This document shows positions 44,647 to 57,668 of a stretch of DNA of 64,000 bases, piece after piece (positions within the stretch are counted from its first letter, which is position 1; the number at the start of each line of letters is the position of its first letter). Origin of the DNA: Zopfochytrium polystomum (lineage: Eukaryota; Chytridiomycota; Chytridiomycetes; Chytridiales; Chytridiaceae). The translations under genes and the position numbers were made by a program. The DNA is taken from contig JAIVFJ010000105.1 in assembly GCA_025765615.1 (NCBI GenBank), positions 124,001 through 188,000 on the forward strand, read 5' to 3'. The notes beneath the pieces were generated by a model. The model did no database searches, was not told the origin of the DNA, and was given only the letters and a program-made list of their open reading frames with translations.

Positions 44647-47600
44647 ATGCTTGGTCGGGGCCACCGAGGCAAGCTCGAGCGTCGCGAGGACACAGCCCAC
44701 CATGCCGGCCCCGTCGACCGAGACCGATACGGGCCGAGCAGCTACTACAACGATGACGACGGCGACGACGAGGGCGACGACGAGGGCGACGACGAAGGAC
44801 GCGTCTCGGCCATTGCCGACATTTTCGCTAAAGTGCACCTTGGTCTCGTGGCGCAGCGCGATCGCCCTTCCCTTGAAGCTGCTCTGGCATCCAGGCAAGT
44901 AACGCAGCCTTCAATGCCTTTGGTATCCGATAGTGCAACCAGCCTGACTCTCGGTCTCTTTTAATGATGTTGTTGTTCTCTCCAAACAATACTTACAGGA
45001 CATTGATGAAACCTTCTATTATCACGGCTTTGAAGGAGAGCGTCGCCATAGAAGCAAGTGATGGCCACTTGCCGGGACGCGTTCCTCGCGAGCTCGTGTT
45101 TTCCTTAGTCATTATGCACAGTTCACTGTTTCGATGCTTCAGCGAATCGTTGCGGCAGCAAGCGGCCAGGTCTCTTTGCGATTGGATTCTCTCATGGCAG
45201 TCGGATGCATCAACTACCAGCGACAATGTCGACGAAAAGTTCATGGCGTTCGTGTTCTGTGCTTTGCGATCCGGAGCTGCCTTTGTGCTTGCTTCGGCTA
45301 GCGCGTTGGAGTCGTTTCTCGACGTTCTTTTCGGCGTCCCGTTCGAGATGTTCCTGGTCCCAATGCTGACTCGATTCAGGACTACCTCCATTGCGACAGC
45401 TTCTGTTAGAGAGTGTGAACTACTTGTATCAACTCACCATGGTTTTTGCAAGAGGTTGCGCCTCGCTACGATGAACGGCAGTACCAGAGCAAAGGTAGCA
45501 GTGGGTGGCCCAGTGTTGGCCCTGTTGGCCTCATCTCTGACAAGTTTGTCCAACAGCTGAAAATTTCCGTTTCCGACAGTAATGTCCTATTCTCCAACGA
45601 TATCCTCGCTCCGAAGACGAATGCAGACCTAAAGCCTATTTGCCATGAACTTTTCTGGGCTTTAAAACGTCGTATTCGGCAGCTTCTATCGGATCTGAAG
45701 GACGGACTGAGCCAGAATCCAAAACTGCTAGTCGAACTGCACACGGCAGAAGAACCGTCCACCTTATTATCGACTCGGCAACTGAAAGTGACGGAATCCG
45801 GAAACTCAAAGTCGAAATCGACTCGTGGCCAAAAAAACCGAGCAAAAGAAAGAGCGAAGCGGGACCTCTTCGCATCTGGAGATTTCTTATCTTCTTTTAT
45901 TGACTCGATAGCTGGAACCGCAGAAAACAAGAGCGAATTTTCGTCGTCCTTTGCCGGCCCAACGCCCTCAGGTATTGAGTTAGTAACCACTTCCGAGGAG
46001 CTCCCCGTCAAAATTGCAAACAGTGATCAGCTGAGTGATAATTTTGTGCGGGAGCGGTCCGATGAAAACTCTTTGTATCGAACGGCGTTCCATGGTCCAT
46101 GGGAAATCATGCTAGCGGATCGTGCACAGGCAGTGCTCAAGGCTGCTTCTAAGAACAACGCCGTCCGTGACCCTGTCTTTTTAAATTTGAGGTCGATCGC
46201 CCATGGCTTGTGGTCCCCGAGCGTCGCAAAGCCCTTGACGCATTCTCGTCTTTTAGTCCCAGTGTATGAGGCCAAAGTCCTGGTAAATAGCACTAGCCCA
46301 ATTTGGTTTGTGAACTAAGATAGCCTCACAGAACAACCTTCGAGTTGTTTGGCAGGTTGATGTCGGCTGGGTTGAGGCCCTCAACGCGAATGCCCAATTC
46401 GTCAAAATTTGGAGCGTTGGAAACCACAAGGATGTCATTCAAACCTTGAAGCGGGTTGAGGCAGCGCACAGAACATACTCCAAAGAGCATCAACGACGTT
46501 GCACATTGAGAAACGTATCGCCACAGGTAACAACACCAGTGGTGTTCAATGATGATGGCGGCGACTCGACCTACGTCACAAGGATTGAGGATGCTGACCA
46601 GGAATTGGACCAGCTGCTCATGCATGATATGGCCGTTACCGCAAAGGTGTACATGTCTTCATTTTTACTTCTTTTTGTTTAGTTCTAACATGGCGCCAGT
46701 TTGTTCCACTCTCGAAAGTTTTCCTCCATTGGCTGCTTTGTGAATCCAACGATCCTGGGGAATTTCCCTTCACGCTATCTCAAATGGTAAGGCTGACATC
46801 GCGTGTCCAATGCTCCGCTCATCATTCACATGAAGGAAGATGCCATCGTGCACCACTCAAACTCAGTGATTTTGTGTGGCAGGTCCGGAACTGGTAAAAC
46901 AAGCTGTATTTTGTTCAGACTGCTGGCAATGTATTACGCGTACTACTCTAGAGCCGTTTCACCTCTGTACGGATCAGTTTCACGACCAGCCATCGGTAAT
47001 AACTCGACACAATCGTTGATTACACCTGCTCAGCACATGCACCAAATCTTCGTTACTGCATCTCCAATTTTTTGCGCGAGAGTTCGCGCGTACTTTGGCC
47101 GACTGCTCCTGGCTGTTACCAGGGGTCAGATCAAAGAGAACCTATCGACCAAAGAGATTTCTATTGCGGAGAAAACCGAACTGTTTCTGAAGTCCATCGC
47201 TGATGCCAAGAACTCAGCTTATGACTATGAACTCTCTGCTGACGACGCACTATCCGAGATGCTGTCAAGAAAAAATGGTACTGCAGAGTTGGACGCTGAA
47301 TTGATTGAAGAGGAAATGGAGCAAAATCTGCTGTCATCTGTACCGGACTCATTTCTTGACTTGGAAACCAAGCATTTCCCTTTATTTCTTACGTACCGTA
47401 AGTTCGTCTCAATGATGCGGATAGCGCTCGGGTTGGACTCGAGCGTCGGTCTAAATGCCGATGCTGAGAAGGTCACACCATCTGAAATCGATTTCCCAAC
47501 GTTTTTGCACAAGTTTTGGGCTCACTTGGATGCGAAATTGACGTCCAAGCTCGACGCGTCTCTTGTCTATAACGAAATAATGGGGGTTATCAAAGGTTCT

Positions 47601-50600
47601 GAAGTTGCTGCAAAGTCCTCGTCTGGCTTTTTAACTCGCGAGCAATACCAAGCACTGTCTACGCGGAGTTTCGGAACATTCGGAACGATGCGGGATCGCC
47701 TGTACAACGTCTTCTTGGAGTACCAAGCGGTGAAAGGGTTTACCCAAGATTCTCTGGATAGGTAAGCCCCCTGCATTTTCTCGACAAACTTTTGACCTCC
47801 TATTAGCATAAATGAAGTGAATCGGACAATCATGAAAAATGGCTATCATGGCCCCACTATTCACGAAATTTACGTTGATGAGGTTCAAGATCTCACAATG
47901 GCGCAACTCTTCCCTCTTGTCAATATCTGCTCGTCGCCTGCCAAAGGGGTAATGTTTGCTGGAGACACTGCGCAAACGATTGCGAGAGGTTCATCGTTTC
48001 GCTTTCAAGACTTGAGCAGTATGACGTTTAGAATCCTGGAGGCGAAAGGCGGAGGGAAAAGATTTGCCCAGCACTGCCAACCGAGTCAGTTTCAGCTCAC
48101 CAAAAATTGTGAGTGTGGAGGCACTTTTGAAATCTTCTAAACACCTTTCTGGTTCACCAGATCGATCACATGATGGCATTTTGAGGATGGCGGCATCAGT
48201 TTTGGATCTAATTCATAAATATTTTCCGTCTTCAATTGACAATCTTGAGCGTGATGTTGGAGCTGTTCAAGGACCATTGCCAGTCTGCTTCTTGGGTCAG
48301 AGCGAGGACCTTCGCGAGATCTTTGGTCTGGGTGGATCCTCGAATATGGCATCGAAGGCAAATGAATTATCAACTGGAGCCTCGGGGTCCGTGCCAGAAT
48401 TTGGTGCAGAGCAGGTGATTTTGGTTCGGACTGAGGCGGACGCGGATTTGCTGCGTGAAAGTCTCAGCGACTCTGCGCTGATCTTGACTATCGAACAATC
48501 GAAAGGTGAACCTCCCATTGCGCGTAACTGGTGCCAATGTCTTCAAATAGGAATGGAGTTTGACGACGTTTTGCTCTACTCCCCGTTTGGAAGCAGTCCG
48601 TCCCAAACTGCTTGGAGAGTTTTCTTTCAAGAAGTTCCAGGAAACACAGTGCCTGCGCCGAAGTTCAGCGAAGACAAACACAACATTTTAGGAACGGAGC
48701 TGAAGATTCTCTACACCGGAATTACTCGCGCACGACAGAGAGTAAGCCTTACTGTTTGTCTGAAATTTTTACTAATGATCTCAGCAGCTATGGATCTTTG
48801 ATCCTCATGAGGAAGCGAGGGCACCGCTGTTTTCACTTTGGCAAGCATTGTCTTTGGTTGAACTAGTTACCAATCAGAGTTCCAAGTCTTTCATGTTTCT
48901 GGCACAAAAGTCCACTCCTGACCATTGGAATCGCCAAGGACGCAACTTTTTCGAGAGACGGCAGTATGGTCCTGCACTTCTGTGCTTTCGCAACGAACAC
49001 CGTCTGCGGCCAACCCCTGAGGCAAAGCAGCGATGGCTGTTGGCAGCCGCAAATGTGGAGCGTACTAAAGCAATACAGCTTTCAATGGAAGGAAAGACGA
49101 GTCTCGCAAACGATACTTTCATTAAGGCGGGCCGCCTCTTTTTGGAAACGGGAGGCAGCTCGAGAATCAAATCTGCTGCTCTTTGCTTCGAGGTACGTTC
49201 AAAACTTGCGTAAGAATACTAATTCGGGTTCTTGCAAAGCGCGGCCTCAGTTTTATTGTTGCGGCAGAAACTTACGGAACAATATCTCTCCACGCCGATG
49301 CCGGACGCTGCTATACGATGGCAGAAGAGTTCAAACTTGCCGGGGATCAGTACCAGCTTTGCGCTCAGTATGAAGAAAGCATTGAATCGTACGTTGCAGG
49401 AAAGCACTGGATGGAAGCAGTGGAGCTGGTCCGAACGCTTGACGATTCGAAAGACAAACACCGACTTCCTTCGCCGGAAAGAATTCGTTGGGTCATTAGA
49501 GCGGCCTCGAGGCACTTTGGCCGAATAGGAAACAATTCCATGAGAGTTCGGGCGATCAGTCTTATTGCGGATTTCGAGGAACGAGTGGACACGCTTCGCA
49601 AAGACGGGTATATATTCGAGATTCACTGTTCTAGTTGGTCTCCACGCTAAACCCTCTTCTTTAGAGTGTTCGTGGAGCTCGGTGAACTTCTTCTTTCTGG
49701 CGGACGATTTACTCGGGCAGCGACAGTCTTTCAGAACGACATTGGTGACTTTGAAAAAGCAGCTCTTGCCTGGGAGCAAGATGGCAGCGCAGAGTCGCAA
49801 AGTGAGTCTTTTTCGCAAATGAGGCAGAAATTAAACGACTTTTAAGTGAATGCTTTGTCGTGCCATCTTTTTTGTGCATGGGACAAAGCGTTGGAATGTT
49901 CAAGCCTGTCGAAGGCCACGCCGAGCCCCGAAGCGAAAACTTCATTTGTTTCGGCTCTACGAGTAAGAGAGGCGATCGCTTCATCACTGGAGATTAGCAC
50001 AAGGAGGGTCGAATTCGAAAAATTGGAGCTCCAGTGCGAAGCTCTGGCTATTCTTTTCGAAATGCCCGTTAACTTCAAAGTAGAGAAATGCGAAGCTTTA
50101 CTTCGTCGATGCGGCAGTTACACGAAAGAGTTTTACCTCGCCCTTCTTTGCAGCTTGAGTTTAGCTGACCGATACAGTGAAGAAGAGAAACTTGGAGATT
50201 TCCAATCCAATCTGCAGGTTAAATTTCCTCGGTGGAGATCACACACCGCAGTTTCGTTAAAGTGGGTCCGTCAACTTCGGGAATGCGTCGGTTGCATTCT
50301 TGCAGCGATTGATCGATTCTTCCATTTCAGTTCATTTTCGGATGAGCTGGTTCAGCAGTTAAAAGATGTTGAAGATTTATTCGGCTTCACGAGGGACGAC
50401 GAAGTCCAGTTATCTCGCATTTCAACAATGAGGCGATTGATTCCGTTTGATCGGGAATCACATGATGGTTTGGAACCGGATAGCTTCGGCCGATTAAGAG
50501 CTCACGAAATGACATGCATTAGTATAATTCGTGCAATATTGGCACGTGACTATATTTCAATGTCGAAGAAAACTGAAAGTGCTATTTTAACCGCCAAATA

Positions 50601-52975
50601 TCCCCGAATATGTACACTAAACATATTTGGAGCATGCTCCGAGGTCAACTGCACTTACCGCCACGAACATCAGGAGCAAGGTCAACTTGAGTTGATATGC
50701 ATGAACGCCTGTATGGTACAGTTATTCTCCGCTGCTGTGAACAAACCGGATATCCTCGGCCGCCGAAGACACTGGCTTCAGCGGTTGATGTGGTCGCTGC
50801 GACCCTGGGATGATGACACATTGGCTAGTCATTCCGTTATCTCCCGGTTTAAATCAAGTCTCACCAAAGACGAGTTAATCGTCACCGAGATTCGAAGCCT
50901 TGTTGAAAAGCGGTGGACAAAGGAGGCCGAAAATCTGAATTTGCTTCTCCAGCTGGCTTTCGCTATTACATTTTATTTTACGAAACCCTTCGGATCTGTG
51001 TGGAGGCTCACCAAGCCAAGTTACATTGCATTGATGATTGGACCATGCTTTACGACAACGATTCCACTGCAGTGCGTGAGCAATGCTGTCGACATCATAC
51101 AGTACGGAATTGAGAATCCGTCAGAATTGGGCGACTGTCGCAGCATTCTTTCGTTGCTGGAGTTTACAGCGACACTTTTGTGCATTTCGCGTAACGGCAC
51201 ATGTATTGTGCCTCGCTCGTGGATTGTTTCTGTAGCTGGTAGATTCCCTCATTACCAGATTGGCGAACCGAGAGGAGAAGATATGGTTTTGTTTATGAGC
51301 CGCCTCCGACCGAACCTTTCAAAACTAAGGGAGCTTTTGAAAGCGCAGCAAAAGGCACGAGCAAGCAGTCAACTTCGCTTGGCTGCCGTCTGCACTGTGT
51401 TGGACCAAATGGAAGAACGAGTATCCTCTATAAGCAAAGCAGCCGATTTTCGCCCGAGTCAGAGCCTGGACCGCGTTGGGTGGCCTCGCTTTGTCTTCAA
51501 AACTTGTCCCAACGCCTTCCAGGCATTACGACGCTTTTGTGAAGCATCTGGAGATGAACTGATTTTACTGGAGACCCGGGAAGTTTCGGCTGCTTGGAAA
51601 TATGCCGCACGCTCCGTCTCCTCCAGGATTGTCAACTGTACTGTTAACTCTGGAGAAGTCAAAACAGTCTGCAGTCTCAATCTGGCGCTAAGTGCTGAAG
51701 GTTTAATGCCTGTGATATCTTCGTTACGAGCGGATGCAGTGGAATTCTCTCCGGCCGCCGATTCACTCGAAAAACTCGATTCAGAAGAGACACCAGCCGA
51801 GATGGCGACTAGTTGCGAGCAAGACGAACAAAAAGAAATCGGTGCAGTAGCAGCAATATGGAAATGGTGGAACTGGGTTAGGTCTAGGGATAAGAAGCTA
51901 GGTCGCTTGCTTGCAGAAGCGAATGAAGTTGTGAAGAGCGACGTTTGGGGTTTAAAGGAGGCGATAAAGTGTCTCGCAGAAAACAACTGCAAAAGGACGG
52001 AGTCGACTCTTTCGATCGAAAAACAATCTAAATCATTGCGCGAAGTCGATCACGACACAACATCTTCCTCCACATTGAATGTATTTGATGAATCAAGTCA
52101 ATCACGCGAGGAGTACAGCGGCAACGGCACCTCCGAAGAGGGTCAGTCGGAGGACGAGATGGACGGATCAGTCGGCATCAGCCGAACAAAGCTTCGTTAC
52201 AAGCTGATCCTATTTGGCGAAGGTCTTATGCGTCTACCATCGATTGATAAGCTGCTTCAAGAAATCAGGTCGTTCTTGGGACGACCATCCTTGTCGGAAA
52301 CCACCATTGAATTGGAGGACAAAGCAGAGTGAGTGGAAACCAGCTAGTCGTTTTCGACATTAACCGTTGTCGTAATCACTCTTCTGTTTCGGCAGCGCTC
52401 TATTTCAGGAGGGTAGGCAAATTCGAAGCAACTTGCACGTGCGATCCCACAATCATCACAACAACTTTGACGTCAACTGGCTGTGCTCGGAAATAGGAAA
52501 GGCGGACGGCCTGAAAGGAAAGTGGAAGCAGATAAAACACGACCTCAACGTTGTCAAGCGGCAGTCCAAACAAAGGCATCCAGCGTCTGGACGCAACAAA
52601 CCTCTCACGGGCAAAGAAGAAGTTAAATTGGGACGCGCCCAAAAAGCTGTGAACGAAGAATATGAGGACGACGAAGAGGACACGTGGACGGATCCAGAAT
52701 TCGCCTACGAGGAAGAGTACGAGGCTCGCAGCGGGAGTTCGTTCGTACGAACGCATGGAGGCGGTCGTGTGAAACAAAGGGGCGGCCGTGGAGGCGCTGG
52801 CAAGGTCTGGTCGGCGCCCGAGTTGTCCAGAAGAGGTTTGGGTGCCGGCAGCTGCGCCAGCGTCGGAGGGTGGCACGGGGGCATTGGGGGCTGGCGGCGG
52901 CGGCGGACGGAGACCGGGCAGGCAGGCGTCTCAATACGTTGCGAAGGGATGGTGAGGGATTGTTTTGTTAAGTAG
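44647..52975 (+). CDS. Giant UvrD-like superfamily 1 helicase, TRANK1 type
   Basis: The gene spans 8.3 kb. The first intron is GC-AG (44895-44998). Helicase motifs in order: Walker A CGRSGTGKTSC (near 46880), motif II IYVDEVQDLTMAQL (near 47870), motif III FAGDTAQTIARGSSFRF, the SHDGILRMAASVL region (near 48170), a split LTIEQSKG and GMEFDDVLLYSPF, and motif VI KILYTGITRARQR (48705-48740). Downstream are helical TPR-like parts (FFERRQYGPALLCF; YQLCAQYEESIESYV), a long exon (49846-52332) with a CCCH-type zinc-binding candidate ICTLNIFGACSEVNCTYRH, and a basic Gly/Arg-rich end. This order matches animal TRANK1 and large fungal relatives. Substrate unknown. An acidic Asp/Gly/Glu repeat lies at residues about 38-55. 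Confidence 0.85.
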
Positions 52976-53422
52976 AGTAGGGAGGATGGCAAAGCGCGAA
53001 GAAGGCAAACTTGCACGAGAATGAAGGAATACTCCCGTCATTTCAAGGGCGAGATCATTTATTTCCAGTTCGTCGCCACGTGCCGGCCATCCCGTTTAGT
53101 AAATCATAATAGCCAAACACAGCGATGGACCCCACCGGGCTCGTGCGACGCCATCAGCGCGGGCTTGCCGAGCTGGTCGTGGCCCTCGTACCGCACGCAG
53201 CCGCAATCCTCCACGACGGGGACGCCCTCGCTGCTGCCGCCGCGCATCCTCGCGGTCCTCCTCCTCCTCCTCCTCCTCCGTCTTCTTCTTTTTCTCCTTC
53301 GGCGCAAACGCTCAAGCAGCAGCCGCAACTGCCCACTGGCGGCCACTTCGCTGGAGCCGTCCCTGCGGTTCCCCCTTCAAGAAACATCCACCAGCCACCG
53401 CTCCAACAACGCGACGCCGCCG
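52976..53422. other. Intergenic or uncertain 5' part of the CRAL-TRIO gene
   Basis: The stretch between the helicase stop and the chosen start of the next gene is GC-rich. The CRAL-TRIO frame is open back to 53021, so the true start may lie here. A different plus-strand frame starts at ATG 53125, and the minus strand has an Arg-rich/hydrophobic frame. A CTC/CTT run at 53255-53300 generates most of these. Confidence 0.4.
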
Positions 53423-56165
53423 ATGACGCCGAGGACGCCGAGGACGACGGCTCCGGCGACGATGATAACTTCATCGCCGACAGGCGCCGACAGCCAGACC
53501 AATGACGATCCCAGTCGGCGACGCAGGCGGCGCTGTGACAAACCAGGCGGCATCGCGCGGTCCCCAACCCCTCGCCAACCCCGCGTGACTCTCGCTGCCC
53601 CCGGCTCGGACGGCACTGCCACGGGATCGCCCACCGCAGAGGAGACAAGGACGACGCCGGCGTCATCGGCACGCGCCAAGGCTTCACGTGCTTTCGAGGC
53701 GGTCGTCGCCCACGACGTGTCGTCGTACGCCGATTACGATCCCGTCATCGTCGCGTTGCTGGCCGAGCGGCGGCTGCACCTGGCGCTGGTGCTGTCAGAC
53801 ACGGGTACGAGTGAACAATCCCGGCGCAGCGAGCGCATTGGCTTCTGATCCCCTTCTTTTCACGTTACATGTTTTGTTCGCTCTGCAGCGCTGCTCTTTC
53901 GTTATTTCAACAAGAACCGCTTTGCCAGCGATGTTGCGGAAAAGATGCTCGTCAACCATCTCCGATGGCGTGTGCGCAACAACATTCACGCCGTCTCCCG
54001 AGATTCGCTATCACAAAAGGTCGTGTTTCGTGTCGTGTTTCGTGTTGTCGCTTTGTCTCCGCGTATGCCGGCTGACATTCTTACGAACCCCACCCTGGCC
54101 GCCAACAACGCCTCCAGGCGCGCGAATACGCAACATCGGGTTTCCTCCGTTACTTTGGCCAAGACAAACTTGGGCGACCTTGCGGCGTGCTAAACCTCGG
54201 CAAGTACGATGCGACGGCGGGCAAAAGGTTTATCGAGGACTTGCGCGAGTATCTCATTTACGCCCTGGAAGTTGGGCGTAAGTGCGTTTATGCCGTCAAT
54301 AATCAGCCGACGGAAAGCGAGCTGAAGGCGCTGCGAGAGGAGGAACTGGCGAACGGAGAGGTCGATCAAAGAGACTTTGAGCCTCTAATGTGGAGAGTTC
54401 CCCTCAACTCGGCGGACGGAAGCCGAATGTTCATCGCGCACTTGTCGGTGATTGTGGATTTGGATGGAATCGGCATGGCGAATTTGGTACGTGGTGCTTT
54501 TTGGGTGCGCCGACACTCTGACTCACTGGGTGAAATTCTCTTTTCTCGGTTAGAACTACGAACTAATTCCGTTACTTTACGACCTCTTTCACTCGCAATA
54601 CCCTCAAATCTTTGGTACCGTGGTGAGTGAGTTCGACTTCCGCGGGACGTTTGAGAACGCTAAACCTCCGTCTGGGTTAAATTAGTATGTTCTCAACTAT
54701 GGCTGGATTCATGGTGGAATTTGGTCCATAGCGAAAACTGCATTGCCCGCAGATTCGACAAAGAAGCTTATCTTTTTGAAAAAGGATGAGCTAAACGATC
54801 ACTTTGATTTGGCTGCTCTCCCAAGAGGTCTGTTGACTTGCTATTTTCATAGTCGCATCAAAAATTGATTGACCTGCTTCAATACTGATGTCGGTTGCAG
54901 AACTGGGTGGACAGGCGGAAGCGTCTGTCGACGAGCTCTCTGCAAATATCTTCTCCGTCTATGAAAGTGAACCATCGCCAGAAAACCCAAACAACTATCC
55001 AAACTCAGACTTCGACGTTGTGCTTTCCATGATCAAGGAGGCTGAGAGTCGATTCCTCGATGAGCGCGAAGATGAGGAGTGGTTCGATGCAGTTGAGACT
55101 ATTTCCACAGCACCCGTTCGCTCTGCCGCCGATCTTCAATCAATACTACGATCTCCCCACCCCCAATACCCACCACTCAAACGCCTCAGCTCTCTCCCTG
55201 GGCTCAGCCAAGCAACAACCCCCGCCGTCGCGTTCACTGATGCCGTCAGAAGACACTTTCCGACTTCGGCCGTGCCGGAATCAGATTCAACGTCAAAGCG
55301 GCACAACTCGGCCCCGGGAACCAAGTTTTCCCGTTCACTCAACTCTATCAATCGGTCCAATCGCCCCTCCCACCTAGCACTGAGCCAGCATCTCGCCGAC
55401 AACACGGTTCAGCCACCAACGCCCTCGCGTTTATCAGCAAGGGGATCGAGAGCATCCTTGCGGATCGCGACAGACTCTGGATCTTTGCTGGGACCAGGCA
55501 TGGGCGAAAGAACACAGCTGGCAGCGTCGCAAATGTTGTCGGGGGCTTTGTATGCGGCAACGCTGCCCTGGGTTGCATCGGTTGCCGCTGCGCGGCGAGT
55601 GATCTACATCACAACGTTCCCGGTGCTCGCTGTCGCAAAGTACTTTTTAGAGTCGGAAAGGCAAGGGCGGAGAGACAAGAAAGCCCGGAGCAGCACTCGA
55701 CGGCGCGGATCGACCGCATCATCAAAGACTGGATTTCTGCGGCCGCGTTGGCTTGGCGGCAGAGAGGTTGCGTCTGGAACGCCACACGGCTCGGACGGCG
55801 ACTCGGATGACTCTGACGACGACGACAGCGAGGCCGACTCACCTATCGACATGGTGGTGCGGACCTCCGTGACGCGGCGCGGGGTCGCCGGGGGCGGCGA
55901 ACCTGTCTCGCCCGGCAGCGCGCTGCGGCGGCGGCGCAAGCGGTATGCGGAGCTCGCGGCGATGGCGCTGGCCGGGTCGGTGTGGGTGTTTCTTGGGGTT
56001 CAGGTCGGGCGGTTCGTCGTCGCCGACGCCGAGGCGGTGCGGCGGCGGCGGGAGCGGCGGACGCAGGTGATGGCGGAGCTGCGGCGGCTGCTGGCGGAGG
56101 CGGCCTCCATGTGGGAGGGGTTTGCGGGGAGGATGTGGTTGGAGTCGGCTGAGCCGCCGTGGTGA
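53423..56165 (+). CDS. CRAL-TRIO (Sec14-like) protein with C-terminal membrane anchor
   Basis: Six exons (53423-53804, 53889-54019, 54118-54486, 54554-54622, 54686-54827, 54901-56165) give 785 residues in phase. The N-terminal 100 residues are disordered (Arg, Pro, Thr). Residues about 128-171 match a CRAL-TRIO N-lobe (FASDVAEKMLVNHLRWRV). Residues about 172-364 form the lipid-binding pocket domain, with ATSGFLRYFGQDKLGRPCGV, MFIAHLSVIVDLDGIGMANL, FHSQYPQIFG and VLNYGWIHGGIWSIAKTALP. These proteins carry phosphoinositides or other lipids between membranes. A Ser-rich region follows, an amphipathic stretch near 586-610, an acidic patch, and one hydrophobic helix near residue 715-735 (MALAGSVWVFLGVQVGRFVV). 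The start codon is uncertain; the rest is firm. Confidence 0.85.
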
Positions 56166-57668
56166 CGATGGTCATGATGATGATGATGATAATTTGGGGG
56201 GCAGAGTTTGGACCAAATACACGGCATGGGGTTATTTGTGATCGGAGTTCCTTAGCCTTCGTACTTGTGCACATGGGCGTTCTGGAATACCTCCGATTGT
56301 TGTTCTTTAAAGAACCGCAGCAGACTGACTGAGTATTCCTTGGCAGTAGCGTAGCATGTGATTATTCCGTGATAGCCGTGTTTCTGGTCCCGAATACACC
56401 AGCCATTCCAACCTTTCACAAAACACTGGTTGGACAACAGAGAAGAGCAATGAAACGACGCCGGCCACTCAAAAGAAATATTCTCAGTGTATTCATTCCA
56501 CGTGAAACTTCAAAAATCCCTTGACCAACAAAGCTTTTGAGAAGCGAAATGCGAAAGGTCAGAAGCAAGCTGGAACAATGGTGCTTTCGCATAGAGATTG
56601 GTAAACACTGAGAAAAAGGAGTGAAGGAGTGATGGAAAGAAAAGAGTCGCGGCGAAGGCCCGGCCAGGAAGAAAGGGCGGCATGAACGCGAAAGAAGGTA
56701 TACAGAAATGGATATAGGTGCGCGAAAAAATACTAAATCAAACTGTATTTTTACGGCGACCCTGGCGATGCGGCATCTCTGGATGGCGAACGTGCTTCAG
56801 GGGCCGGCCAACAGGCAGATCTTGAGGTCGCTCGGCGGGCTGACGGTCAAAGTGATTGTTTAAGTAATCGTGTGCGTCGCCCGCGTTGGTGGTGGTGAGT
56901 TGGATTCGTTGGAACCGGGCGCGGGTGGGGCGCGGGCGCGGGTCGAGCGTGCGCAACGCCGACGACGAGGGTTGGTCGCACGCGGCGCTGTCTTCGTGCC
57001 AGGGGCAGTTCAGCAGCCGACAGACGGCAGCTTTGGAACTTGCCGACCGACAGACAGAGAGGACCCATAGAGAAGAAGACAGCGGTGGGCCGGTCTTGCT
57101 CGCCTTATACCGCAGCGCGGTGCGCAGCCACTATAATTGTTCAAGCCAATCATCTCATGTCTTTTGGTGAATTCATGGATGGGTGAATGAACGCGAAAAA
57201 CAACAGCAGGCGTGGCGAACCAGGGGTGCCCCGTAGGATCGAGAAGGGCAATATTCCATTTAGTGGATCCGCTTCACGGCAAACCACCAAATCGAGAAAG
57301 AAGTGTGTATGGCTCCACGGTGTTGAACGACCGATACGTCCGACGTGTGAAGGTGTTGGTTCGGCGATGCACAAAGGAAGTAATGTAAGTTTATATATTT
57401 TAAATCTACTAAATTGCTGTACGTCCCGTCCTCGAAGTTGGTGCGAGATGTGAGCTTGCTGTGTTGATCCGACCACGGAGGGCGAACAGCTGGCATCGAT
57501 TCCCACACGGAACATACACTTTTTGGGGGGTCTCGCAATCGGCTCTTGAAAGGAATTTTCTTTGGGGAACTCCTTGGTTTTTGAGTTGTGGAGACCTTGC
57601 CCCCTAGTGCATGCATTTTCAAACCAAGACGCTTTGACTGGTAACCCCCGTTCCAGAATGAGGCGGAC
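56166..57668. other. Intergenic, no recognised gene
   Basis: A short GAT repeat follows the CRAL-TRIO stop (56172-56190). Minus-strand frames at 56252-56437 and 57150-57743 are open but show no motif I recognise, and the longer one has no ATG near its 5' end. They may be remnants of mobile elements. Confidence 0.45.

Noticed and set aside
53104..53346. Arg-rich minus-strand run as a nucleic-acid-binding gene
   Set aside because: The Arg run comes from a CTC/CTT microsatellite; kept only as a low-interest observation.
53154..53687. MYND-like zinc finger (Cys/His pattern) on the minus strand
   Set aside because: The Cys spacing does not match the family and the frame opposes the supported CRAL-TRIO gene.
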